Shown one piece after another: positions 1 through 7,800 of a stretch of DNA of 13,267 bases. A program made the position numbers and the translations under genes. The notes beneath the pieces were generated by a model. The model was given only the letters and a program-made list of their open reading frames with translations, searched no databases and was not told the DNA's origin. Each line of letters begins with the position of its first letter. Within the stretch, counting starts at the first letter, position 1. Origin of the DNA: Clostridiales bacterium (GTDB taxonomy: Bacteria; Bacillota; Clostridia; Oscillospirales; Oscillospiraceae). The stretch covers positions 1 through 13,267 of the forward strand of contig JAJQFX010000239.1 in NCBI GenBank assembly GCA_021200895.1, given 5' to 3'.

Positions 1-133
1 CTCGCCCCTCCCTAAGAACCCTCCCCCTATCCCACTGGCGGCTTCGCCTTGTCCCGCAATCAGGTGGTCTATCAGGCAACAGACGATGTGACTTGATACC
101 TGGTGAGACTGCCGCCTATGGCGGCTGGGAACG

Positions 134-210
134 ATTGCCGCCCACGTCCCTCCGCCGTCAAGCGGCATTTCCGCTTCGCTCCCTAGCCTTACGGCGGGAC
201 GGGCGGCAAT
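134..210 (+). repeat. Imperfect long inverted repeat with nested hairpin
   Basis: The outer arms ATTGCCGCCC (134-143 region) and GGGCGGCAAT (201-210) are perfect 10-bp complements. Pairing continues inward through GTCCC/GGGAC and GCCGT/ACGGC with small bulges. A perfect 6-bp stem, AAGCGG (160-165) with CCGCTT (171-176) and a 5-nt loop, sits inside. The layout could be a folded RNA or a small non-autonomous repeat. No transposase or target duplication is visible. Confidence 0.55.
149..189 (+). repeat. Interspersed-repeat-like motif, copy A
   Basis: This block begins CCTCCGCCGTCAAGCGGCA and ends CTCCCTAGCCT. It aligns by eye with the reverse complement of 308-354, which begins CCTCCACCGTCAAGCGACA and ends CTCCCTACCCT, with a short length difference in the middle. 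The two copies are therefore in inverted orientation, about 120 bases apart. It lies inside the larger inverted repeat at 134-210. Confidence 0.5.
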
Positions 211-307
211 TTTGTTGCCCTTTGGTCGTGGAAATCTGACTGTACGGCTACGTTATTCCCTTCAACCCAGGATAGATTGCATCTTTAAGTTGATGGCATT
301 GCCTTTC

Positions 308-354
308 AGGGTAGGGAGGTGCAAAGCACCGGAACTGTCGCTTGACGGTGGAGG
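308..354 (-). repeat. Interspersed-repeat-like motif, copy B (inverted relative to copy A)
   Basis: Read on the minus strand, this block shares the CCTCC(A/G)CCGTCAAGCG core and the CTCCCTA end with copy A at 149-189. It carries its own small hairpin, GGTGC-AAA-GCACC, at 318-330, absent from copy A. Next to it, at 363-368, is a plus-strand T6 run, but no strong GC stem directly precedes that run, so I do not call a plus-strand terminator. Confidence 0.5.
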
Positions 355-397
355 GGTGAGCCTTTTTTAACTGATGTTTTAGGCCAGCCTTGAGCGC

Positions 398-435
398 AAA
401 AACACCCCCGCCGGTGCTCGAGCACCGGCGGGGGT
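398..435 (-). terminator. Intrinsic terminator downstream of the M16 peptidase gene
   Basis: Positions 404-435 form a perfect 32-nt palindrome (16-nt half-sites, centre CTCGAG), very GC-rich. On the minus strand it is followed after one G by five T residues (plus-strand A5 at 398-402), the classic stem plus U-tract arrangement. It starts 12 nt beyond the stop codon of the peptidase gene (447-449). The plus strand has no T-run on the other side, so it should work mainly in the minus direction. Confidence 0.85.
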
Positions 436-446
436 CGCGTGCGTTG

Positions 447-3338
447 TTACAGTTCCAGCAGCGTCCAATCTTCCCGACCCGCCTCTGTAAAGAGGCTGTC
501 CGGCCCAATGACGCAGACGGAGCCCTGGGCCGAAGCCTGCGCCAGCAGCTCCGCCAGCGCCAGAAGCCCGTCCTTGCCGGTCTCCAGCATCTCCCGGCGG
601 CGCTGACGGCGCAGTTCGTGGGTGATGCCCCGGAACCAGCCCTCAAAGATGGTCTGGGCCTTGTCTGCCGGGGAGCGCTGGGGTTCGGTGGCGGCCACCG
701 CGCCGATGATCAGCGGCTCCAGTTTGTCCCCGCCGTTGCAGAATTGCTCCAGGAACTCCGGCGCGGCCTGATACACTTTCAGGGAGCGCAGGCCGTTGGG
801 GTCCCGGTAGGAGTGGAAGGTGACGGAGCCGTTCTCCCGCACACGGAAGCCGGTGCCGTAGGCCCCGCCCTGGACCCGCACCTCGTTCCACAGGTACTGG
901 TAGGACAGAATGGTGGACAGCACCTGGAGTTGACCGAACCGCTCCTTCCCCACCTGGCCCAGGTCAGCCCCCAGGGCGGCGTAGGACACCTGAGAGGGGA
1001 TGACGATGCCCTCCCGGCAGGGGGCGGAGCAGGGATAGGCCGCCGCCTGCGGCACAGCGTCCCCGGCGGGGAAGGTATCCACCAGCCCGGTCAGGTCAGC
1101 CTCCGCCACCGGCCCGGCCACCCCCAGGGTCAGCCGACGGGCGGTGAAGCACCGCTCAGACAGGGCGGAAAGCTGGGCCAGCAGGGAATCCTTCCCCTCC
1201 GCAAAGGCCCCCGCCGTCTCATGGAGCCAGCGGTAACAGGTGTAGCCGCTCTCGGCCTCCCGCACGGCCCCCTCCGCCGTCAGGTGAGACAGGGTGCGGA
1301 AGATGGCAAACTGGTTGCCGCTGGCGATGATGGACTGGCGGTAGGCCGTCTCCGCTTGGAGCAAAATCTCCCGGACGGGCCCGGCCTGGTTCAGACGGGT
1401 CTCCAGCAGCACCTCCCGGATGAGCCGGACGGCGTGGGGCACCTGTTCCTCCAGCACGCTGCACGACACCACGAAGCAGGGGGTGCAGACCCCGTCCGCC
1501 TCCGGGCGGGAGAACACGTCCAGCCCGAAGGTCAGCTTGCCCAGATGGGTTTTCAACTCCTGCCGCAGCTGGGACGCAGTGTAGTGGGTGGTGGGCAGGT
1601 TGCCCAGGAGGCGGCTCAGCAGCCGCAGGGGAGGCAGCTCCTCCAGGGTGCAGTCCGTCAGGGCAAAGTACAGGTCAAAATACACCACGCCCTTAGCCAG
1701 GGAGGGGTGGCGCAGCAGGGTGACGCCTTGCAGTGCTCCCACCTCCGGCTCCAGCCGCTCCGGCTCCGGGGAGACCTCCTTCAGCTGCAAATGGGGCAGG
1801 GCGGCCAGGGCCTCCGGGCTGTCCGGGGTCTGCTGCCACCGCTCCAGGGCGGCGGTCTGGGCGGCGACCTCCGAGCGCTGCCCCTCATCCCAACCGGCGG
1901 CAATGTCCGCCAGGCGGCGCTGCTCCGCCTGCTGAACCTCCCCGTTCAGGGTGGGGGAGGGCAGCGTAGTCAGCGTGACCAGGTGGGCCTCGTCCAGCAG
2001 CGTCTCCCGCAGGAGCCGGGGGAAGTAGTCTCCCTCCACCTGCCGGTTCAGGGCGGCGAAGGTGTCCTCTGTGGTCAGGTACAACGCCGGGTCGCCGCCG
2101 TAGTTCCAGGACTTCATGGCGGTCAGCCCCAGAAGCACGCCCTGGGGCTCGTTCCGCTCCCGGTACCGGAAGGCCAGCCGGTTCAGGGAGGCCAGCAGCG
2201 CCCCCTTATCCAGCCCGTCCCGTGCCAGGGGCTCCAGGGTCTCCCGGAGGGCGGACTGAATCTCGCCGCACAGGGCCTGCTCCGTGTTCTCCACCTGGAC
2301 GAGCAGCCAGGGCTGGAGCATATGGTCGCACAGCTCCATCTGCACGTTCTGGCCCAGGCCCCGCTCCAGGATGGCCCGTTTCAGGGGCGCGTCGTTGGAG
2401 CCTGCCAGATAGTCGCACAGCACCTCCAGGGCAATCAGCGTTTCCTTGTCCTGCCAGGAGCCCACTACCTTGCCCATGGTGAAGTAGGTCTTTTGGGCGG
2501 CGTCCTCCGTGGGGGCCACGCTGTAATAGGCCACGGTGTCCTGCCGCGCCACCGGCTCCTGCCAGGTGAGAGAGAAGTCCAGGGTCTGCCGCTGGTAGTG
2601 GGAGAGATAGTCCCGGTCAATGACCTCCAGCACCCGCTCGATGGGCAGGTCGCCGTCCAGGAAAATTTTCGCGTTGGAGGGGTGATAGTACCGTTTGTGG
2701 GTGGCTAAAAACTGCTCGTAGCTCAGCTCCGGGATGTGCACCGGGTCGCCGCCGGACACGAAGCGGTAGCAGCTGGTGGGGAAGAGCATCCGGTTCATCG
2801 CGTTGGCAATCACCTCGTTCACCGAGGAGAAGGCCCCCTTCATCTCATTGAACACCACGCCCTTGTAGGTGGGCTGGGCCTCGCCGTCGTGCAGCTCGTA
2901 GTGCCACCCCTCCTGCCGGAAGATGTCCGGGTTTTCATAGATGGCGGGGCAGAACACCGCGTCCAGGTACACCGTCATCAGGTGGAAGAAGTCCGTCTCG
3001 TTCCGGCTGGATACGGGGTACACCGTCTTATCCTGGAAGGTGATGGCGTTCAGGAAGGTGTTCATGGAGGTTTTCAGCAGCTCCACAAAGGGCTCCTTGG
3101 CGGGGAAGCGTTTGGAGCCGCAGAGGACGGAGTGCTCCAGGATGTGGAACACGCCGGTATCGTCCTCCGGCAGGGTCTGGAAGCCCACCATAAAGGTCTT
3201 GTTCTCCTCCGGACGCTGGAGCCAGGCCAGCTGCGCCCCCGTTTGCTCATGCTCCAGCTGGTAGAGGGTGCCCTCCAGCTCGTCCACAGGCTGAATCTGC
3301 TTCACCTGGAAGCCGCGCAGCCGTTCACCACAGTTCAT
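447..3338 (-). CDS. M16C insulinase-family zinc metallopeptidase (PreP/Cym1-like)
   Basis: This predicted zinc endopeptidase degrades peptides, as known for the presequence protease branch of M16. The inverted zinc motif HILEH is at residues 65-69 (His65, Glu68, His69), and the third ligand is expected at Glu165 in the NEMKG segment. The family signature around FLNAITFQDKTVYPV (about 95-109) is intact. The C-terminal half contains an RVQGGAYGTGF segment, the usual substrate-binding Arg/Tyr region of the second M16 domain, and the middle matches an M16C-associated linker. About 963 residues is normal for bacterial members, as one chain holding both halves of the clamshell. No signal peptide is seen, so it is probably cytosolic. 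The frame is open upstream to 3578, but that part overlaps the MATE gene. Of two adjacent ATGs, the one at 3338 is 8 nt from AAAGGAG (3347-3353), whereas 3344 is only 2 nt away, so 3338 is preferred. It is the last gene before the terminator. Confidence 0.93.
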   Translation of the reverse strand: MNCGERLRGFQVKQIQPVDELEGTLYQLEHEQTGAQLAWLQRPEENKTFMVGFQTLPEDDTGVFHILEHSVLCGSKRFPAKEPFVELLKTSMNTFLNAITFQDKTVYPVSSRNETDFFHLMTVYLDAVFCPAIYENPDIFRQEGWHYELHDGEAQPTYKGVVFNEMKGAFSSVNEVIANAMNRMLFPTSCYRFVSGGDPVHIPELSYEQFLATHKRYYHPSNAKIFLDGDLPIERVLEVIDRDYLSHYQRQTLDFSLTWQEPVARQDTVAYYSVAPTEDAAQKTYFTMGKVVGSWQDKETLIALEVLCDYLAGSNDAPLKRAILERGLGQNVQMELCDHMLQPWLLVQVENTEQALCGEIQSALRETLEPLARDGLDKGALLASLNRLAFRYRERNEPQGVLLGLTAMKSWNYGGDPALYLTTEDTFAALNRQVEGDYFPRLLRETLLDEAHLVTLTTLPSPTLNGEVQQAEQRRLADIAAGWDEGQRSEVAAQTAALERWQQTPDSPEALAALPHLQLKEVSPEPERLEPEVGALQGVTLLRHPSLAKGVVYFDLYFALTDCTLEELPPLRLLSRLLGNLPTTHYTASQLRQELKTHLGKLTFGLDVFSRPEADGVCTPCFVVSCSVLEEQVPHAVRLIREVLLETRLNQAGPVREILLQAETAYRQSIIASGNQFAIFRTLSHLTAEGAVREAESGYTCYRWLHETAGAFAEGKDSLLAQLSALSERCFTARRLTLGVAGPVAEADLTGLVDTFPAGDAVPQAAAYPCSAPCREGIVIPSQVSYAALGADLGQVGKERFGQLQVLSTILSYQYLWNEVRVQGGAYGTGFRVRENGSVTFHSYRDPNGLRSLKVYQAAPEFLEQFCNGGDKLEPLIIGAVAATEPQRSPADKAQTIFEGWFRGITHELRRQRRREMLETGKDGLLALAELLAQASAQGSVCVIGPDSLFTEAGREDWTLLEL

Positions 3339-3346
3339 TGTCATTG

Positions 3347-3353
3347 CTCCTTT
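3347..3353 (-). promoter_or_regulatory. Ribosome binding site deciding the M16 peptidase start
   Basis: The minus strand reads AAAGGAG here. It leaves 8 nt to the ATG at 3338 but only 2 nt to the ATG at 3344, favouring the downstream start (protein beginning MNCGERL). Confidence 0.7.
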
Positions 3354-3360
3354 CGTGTCG

Positions 3361-3384
3361 GGGAGGGGCGGCAAGGCCCCTCCC
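3361..3384 (-). promoter_or_regulatory. GC-rich hairpin in the MATE-M16 intergenic gap
   Basis: On the minus strand GGGAGGGGC and GCCCCTCCC form a perfect 9-bp stem around a 6-nt loop, within the 67-nt gap between the MATE stop and the peptidase start. No T-run follows, so it is not a standard intrinsic terminator. It could stabilise or separate the two parts of the message, or partly attenuate read-through. The ribosome binding site starts a few nucleotides beyond the stem. Confidence 0.45.
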
Positions 3385-3405
3385 ATACGGTTCCTGCCTG
3401 TTTTC

Positions 3406-4803
3406 TCAGTCGGCCTTGGAGACCAGGTTGCTGCGCTTCTTCCAAAGTCCGCTGATGTAGTACACAAAGACGGGGATGGCGGTGATATAGGTGGCCAGGC
3501 TGTATCCCAGGAAGAAGCCCATGGCCCCCATGTCCAGCACGATGCCCAGCAGCCAGCACAGCAGCACCCGGCCCGCAAAGGCGTCCAGGAAGGCCACCGT
3601 CATGCTGAACTTCACGAAGCCCTGAGCGCTGACTAGGGCGTTGCAGCCGGGCATGAGGCATCTGCCGGGCAGCTCTATCACCAGCGTAAACATACACATT
3701 CCGGCATAGGCCAGCACCGCCTCATCTTGGGTGAACATCCGGAAGCACAGCACCGGCGTCAGGGCGAACGCCACCCCGAACAGGGCGTTGACGATGGTGG
3801 TGAACAGCAGGCACCAGTTGATGGTCTGGCTGACCCGCTTCTGGTTGCCCGCCCCCAGGTTCTGGCCAATCATGCTGCTGGTGCCCAGGCCCAGACCCTG
3901 GGTCAGCACCCCGGGGACGTTCCGTAGCTTCTGAGCCACGCCGAAGGCGGCGCTGACATCCACCCCCAGGGTGTTCACCATGCCGCTGACGAACAGGAAG
4001 CTGAACTGCACCGCCGCGCTCTGGATGGCCAGGGGAATGCCGATTTTGGTGATTTGCCCGGCGGTCTCCCTGTGGGGACGCATTTCCAGAATGCGGAAGG
4101 GGAAGGGCAGCAGCTTGGGGTTGCGGTAGAGGTAGACCACGCTGAACACCACGCTGGCCAGCTGGCCCAGCACGGTGGCCAGGGCGGCCCCGGCCACGTT
4201 CCACCCCAGCACTGCCACGAACAGCAGGTCCAGGATGATGTTGATGACCGAGGCGATGCAGACAAACAGCAGCGGGTGCCGGCTGTCCCCCAGCCCCCGG
4301 AAGATGGCGCTGAACATATTGTACAGGCCGGTGAAGATGGTGCCGCAGCCGCAGATGATGACGTAGTACCGGGCCTGCTCATAGGCTTCCACCGGGGTGT
4401 TCAGGGCGGTGAGCAATGCGTCGCACAGGACGACGCAGAACACGCCCAAGGCGACAGACAGGCCGATCACCAGATAGACCAGGCTCTCCACGATTTGGCG
4501 TATCTTGCCGGTGTTGCCCGCGCCCACGGACTGAGCGATCAGCACCTGGCCCGCCGTGGAGAAGCCCACGCATATCATGGAAATCATCTGCATCAGCTGG
4601 CTGCCGTTGGAGACGGCGGAGAGGCCGCTGCTGCCCAGGCACTGACCGACAATGACGGTGTCCGTGGTGGTGTACAGGGTTTGCAGCAGCGTGCTGACCA
4701 TGAAGGACAGCGAGAAGGTCAGCAGTCGGCTGGCCACGGGGCCGTGGAGCAGGTCGCTTCCCACGGCGGCGGTTTGGGTGGACGGCTTCAAGATTTGCCT
4801 CAC
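3406..4803 (-). CDS. MATE family (multidrug/toxin extrusion) efflux transporter
   Basis: This integral membrane exporter is of the MATE type, which uses Na+ or H+ gradients to expel organic cations or drugs; the substrate cannot be read from sequence. The N-terminus shows the family pattern DLLHGPVASRLL, then LLQTLYTTTDTVIVGQCLG at the first membrane segments. The matching second-half motif includes IPLAIQSAAVQFSFLFVSGMVNTLG and GLGLGTSSMIGQNLGAGN. About 12 hydrophobic segments in two repeats and ~465 residues are normal. The frame begins with GTG at 4803, preceded only by a poor GAGAAAA. A TTG at 4791 has GTGAGG 6 nt upstream and may be the true start; an in-frame TGA just upstream excludes a much earlier one. 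The gene lies 84 nt after dnaE and 67 nt before the peptidase; no functional link to either is apparent. Confidence 0.9.
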   Translation of the reverse strand: MRQILKPSTQTAAVGSDLLHGPVASRLLTFSLSFMVSTLLQTLYTTTDTVIVGQCLGSSGLSAVSNGSQLMQMISMICVGFSTAGQVLIAQSVGAGNTGKIRQIVESLVYLVIGLSVALGVFCVVLCDALLTALNTPVEAYEQARYYVIICGCGTIFTGLYNMFSAIFRGLGDSRHPLLFVCIASVINIILDLLFVAVLGWNVAGAALATVLGQLASVVFSVVYLYRNPKLLPFPFRILEMRPHRETAGQITKIGIPLAIQSAAVQFSFLFVSGMVNTLGVDVSAAFGVAQKLRNVPGVLTQGLGLGTSSMIGQNLGAGNQKRVSQTINWCLLFTTIVNALFGVAFALTPVLCFRMFTQDEAVLAYAGMCMFTLVIELPGRCLMPGCNALVSAQGFVKFSMTVAFLDAFAGRVLLCWLLGIVLDMGAMGFFLGYSLATYITAIPVFVYYISGLWKKRSNLVSKAD

Positions 4804-4812
4804 TTTTCTCAG

Positions 4813-4847
4813 GGCGTTTCATCAGCCGCTTCGGGCGGCTGGACGCC
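4813..4847 (-). promoter_or_regulatory. Stem-loop in the leader of the MATE gene
   Basis: A perfect 7-bp stem (CAGCCGC at 4823-4829 and GCGGCTG at 4835-4841, 5-nt loop) is flanked by an additional 5-bp pairing (4813-4817 with 4843-4847). It lies between the dnaE stop and the MATE start, ending about 10 nt before the GTG. No T-run follows, so it may be a leader structure or weak attenuator rather than a terminator. Confidence 0.4.
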
Positions 4848-4887
4848 AGGGTGATTTCGTTCGTGTTTTTATGCTGTTAGCGGGCAG

Positions 4888-7800
4888 TCAGTTGACCACC
4901 ACGTTCTCCTCCCCCAGCAGGGCCTTCAGCTCCCGCACCAGGGAAGTGTGAATCAGGCAGGGCTGGCGCTCCCGGACGCCGGTGTCCGCATAGTAGAAAA
5001 TCATGCGGCCTGTGCCGGGGAACATGACCAGCATCTGATGGGCCTTTTTGGCCTCCGGCGTATCCTGGGAGGGAAAACGGAGCCAGATGCGCTGGGCGTT
5101 GGGTATCACGCCGGGCCGGGCCGCCTGTTCCCCTGCCGGGGCCGGGGCGGGGCTGTCCTCCTGAGCCAGGGGGGAGATGGATTCCACCAGCAGCTGAGGG
5201 GGCTTCTCGTCCCGGACGGAGAGACGGCCCTCCGCCAGAATCGGCGCGCCCACCGTCAGGTAGTTGCCCGCCTGCTCCAGCACCCGGGCAAACACCAACA
5301 GTTCCATGGAACCGGTGTCGTCCTCCAGGGTGACGTAGGCCATCAGCTTGTTGGTCTTGGTGGTTTTCGTCCGGGAGACGGCTACGATGCCCGCAATGCG
5401 CACCCGCTGCTCGTCAAAGAAGGTGGTGGGGCCGCCCTCCTGGGCGAAGTCGGACAGGATGGGGCCGATGCGTGTGGAGGCCCGGCGCTTCACCACCTCC
5501 CGGTACTCGTCCATGGGGTGGCCGGTCAGGTAGAGGCCGGTGGTCTCCCGCTCCATGGCCATCAGCTCCTGCTTAGAGAACTCCGGGATGTTGGGCAGCG
5601 GGGTCTCCGGCCGCTTGCGCGGCTCTCCGGTCATGCCGCCGAAGAGGTCAAACTGGCCCTCCAGGTTCTGCTTCCGTTCCAGGGCGATGCCGTCCAGCAC
5701 CTGGTTCATCACCTGTAAAAGCTGGCTGCGCCTGACCCCGAAGGAGTCAAAGGCTCCGCAGCGAATCAGGTTCTCCACGGTGCGGCGGTTCATGTCGCTG
5801 CCGGAGGCCCGCTCGCAGAAGTCCTGGAAGCTCTGGAAGGGGCCGCGCTCCGCCCGCTCCCGGGTCACGGCTTCAATCACGCCCCGGCCTACCCCCTTCA
5901 CGGCGGCCAGACCGAAGCGGATATTGTCGCCGGAGACGGAGAAGTCCGCGTCCGACTCGTTTACGTCCGGGGGCAGCAGGGCGATGCCCATGTCCTTGCA
6001 CTCGGCGATATACTCCGCGATTTTGCTGCTGGAGTCCAGCACGCTGGTCAGCAGGGCCGCCATATACTCCTGGGGGTAGTAATATTTGAACCAGGCGGTC
6101 TGGTAGGCGATGATGGCGTAGGAGACGGCGTGGGCCTTGTTGAAGGCGTAGTTGGCGAAGTCGTAAATCTCATCATAGATGGCCTGGGCGGTCTCCTCCG
6201 GGATGCCGTTTGCGATGCAGCCCTTGATGTTCCGGCTCGGGTCGCCGTAGATGAAGCTGTGGCGCTCCTGCTCGATTTGCTTGGCCTTCTTCTTGGAGAT
6301 GGCCCGGCGCACCATGTCCGCGCCCCCCAGGCTGTAGCCCGCCAGCTGCTGGAAAATCATCATCACCTGCTCCTGGTAGACGATGCAGCCGTAGGTGCCG
6401 GACAGGATAGGCTCCAGCATGGGATGGCGGTAGGTCACCTTCTCCGGATTCAGCTTGCACTGGATGAACCGGGGGATGGACTCCATGGGGCCGGGGCGGT
6501 ACAGGGCCACGATGGCGGTCAAATCCTCGATGCTGGAGGCTTTCATCTGGACGCACACCCCGGTCATACCGGCGGACTCCATTTGGAACACGCCGGAGGT
6601 GCGGCCCTCCTGGAGCATTTGGAACACCGCCGGGTCGTCCTCCGGGATGTTGTGGAGGTCAAAGTCGGGGACTTTTTTTCGAATCATCCGCTGGGCGTCG
6701 TCTAAGACCGTCAGGTTCCGCAGCCCCAGGAAGTCCATTTTCAGGAGGCCCAGCTCCTCCAGGGTGGTCATGACGTACTGGGTGACGATGCTCTCGTCAT
6801 TCTTCGCCAGGGGCACATAGTCGTACACCGGCAGGCGGGTGATGACCACCCCCGCCGCGTGCTTGCTGGCGTGGCGGGGCATCCCCTCGATGGCTTTGGA
6901 GGTTTCAATCAGTTCATGCACCCGGGGGTCATTGTCGTACAGTTCTTTCAGGGGTTTGGACAGCTTCAGCGCGTCGTCCAGCGTCATGTGGAGGGCGTTG
7001 GGAATCTGCTTGGCGATTTGGTCTACCTCGCTGTAGCTCATGCCCATGACCCGGCCCACGTCCCGCACCACTCCCTTGGCCTGGAGGGTGCCGAAGGTGA
7101 CGATTTGGGCCACATGATCCGCGCCGTACTTGCGCTGAACGTAGTCAATGACCTCCTGGCGGCGGCGGTAGCAGAAGTCCATGTCGATATCCGGCATGGT
7201 GACCCGCTCCGGGTTCAGGAACCGCTCAAAGTACAGCCCGTACTTCATGGGGTCTACGTCGGTGATGCCCATGCAGTAGGACACCATGGAGCCTGCGGCG
7301 GAGCCGCGGCCCGGCCCTACGGGGATGTCCACGCTTTTCGCGTAGCCCACGAAGTCGGCCACGATGAGGAAGTAGTCCACAAAGCCCAGCTGCTGAATCA
7401 TGTCCATCTCGTACTGGAGGCGCTGGGCGTAGCCCTCCGGGTTGGTGGGGTACCGCTGCTCGAATCCCTCCCGGCACAGCTTGGCGAACAGGCTGGGGCC
7501 GTCATAGCCCTCCGGGTACTGAAACTCCGGCAGGTGGTAGTGCCCAAACTCAAAGGTGACGTTGCATTGGTCGGCGATTTTCTGGGTGTTGGAGATGGCC
7601 TCCGGAAACTCCGGGAACAGGGCGGCCATCTCTGCCTCCGATTTCAGGTAGAACTGGTCGGACTCAAAGCGCATCCGGTCAGGGTCGTCCAGGGTTTTGG
7701 CCATCTGGACGCACATCAGCACGTCCTGGGCCTTGGCGTCCTTTTGCTCCAGGTAGTGGGCGTCATTGGTGGTCACCAGGGGGATACCCGTCTCCGCGTG

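Larger units (their letters stand above)
1..390. repeat. Gene-free, repeat- and hairpin-rich intergenic region
   Basis: No credible coding sequence lies here; the minus-strand frame open over 248-646 runs through the terminator and shadows the end of the peptidase gene. The stretch is dense in inverted repeats: a 6-bp stem with a TAT loop (111-125), a larger imperfect stem with arms at about 134-158 and 191-210 enclosing a smaller hairpin (160-176), a 5-bp stem (205-219), and a 5-bp stem with an AAA loop (318-330). Two blocks are related to each other in opposite orientation (see the separate entries). Pyrimidine-rich CCCCTCC stretches at the extreme left may belong to a further copy cut by the window edge. 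The look resembles extragenic interspersed repeats of GC-rich Clostridia; that family assignment is inference. Confidence 0.5.

Noticed and set aside
1..390. Possible riboswitch, tRNA or CRISPR in the left intergenic region
   Set aside because: No tRNA cloverleaf, no regularly spaced direct repeats and no known riboswitch core could be recognised; the hairpins are better explained as interspersed repeats.
248..646. A 132-codon minus-strand frame over the terminator and left intergenic region
   Set aside because: It starts inside the peptidase gene, reads through the perfect palindrome and into the repeats, and yields an Arg/Trp-rich product without homology.
390..2708. A 772-codon open frame on the plus strand, opposite the M16 peptidase gene
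   Set aside because: Its product is low-complexity in Gly, Gln, Leu and Val with no recognisable domain. It runs through the terminator palindrome, and the opposite strand encodes a full metallopeptidase with catalytic motifs. Long antisense frames are expected in GC-rich genes that avoid TTA, CTA and TCA codons.
3361..3384. Intrinsic terminator between the MATE gene and the peptidase gene
   Set aside because: The stem is strong, but the minus strand continues with CGACACG rather than a T-run, so it is listed only as a hairpin.
3339..3578. N-terminal extension of the M16 peptidase
   Set aside because: The open frame continues upstream but overlaps the 3' end of the MATE gene. The extension is Cys/Trp/Pro-rich and unlike the family, while a good ribosome binding site precedes the ATG at 3338.
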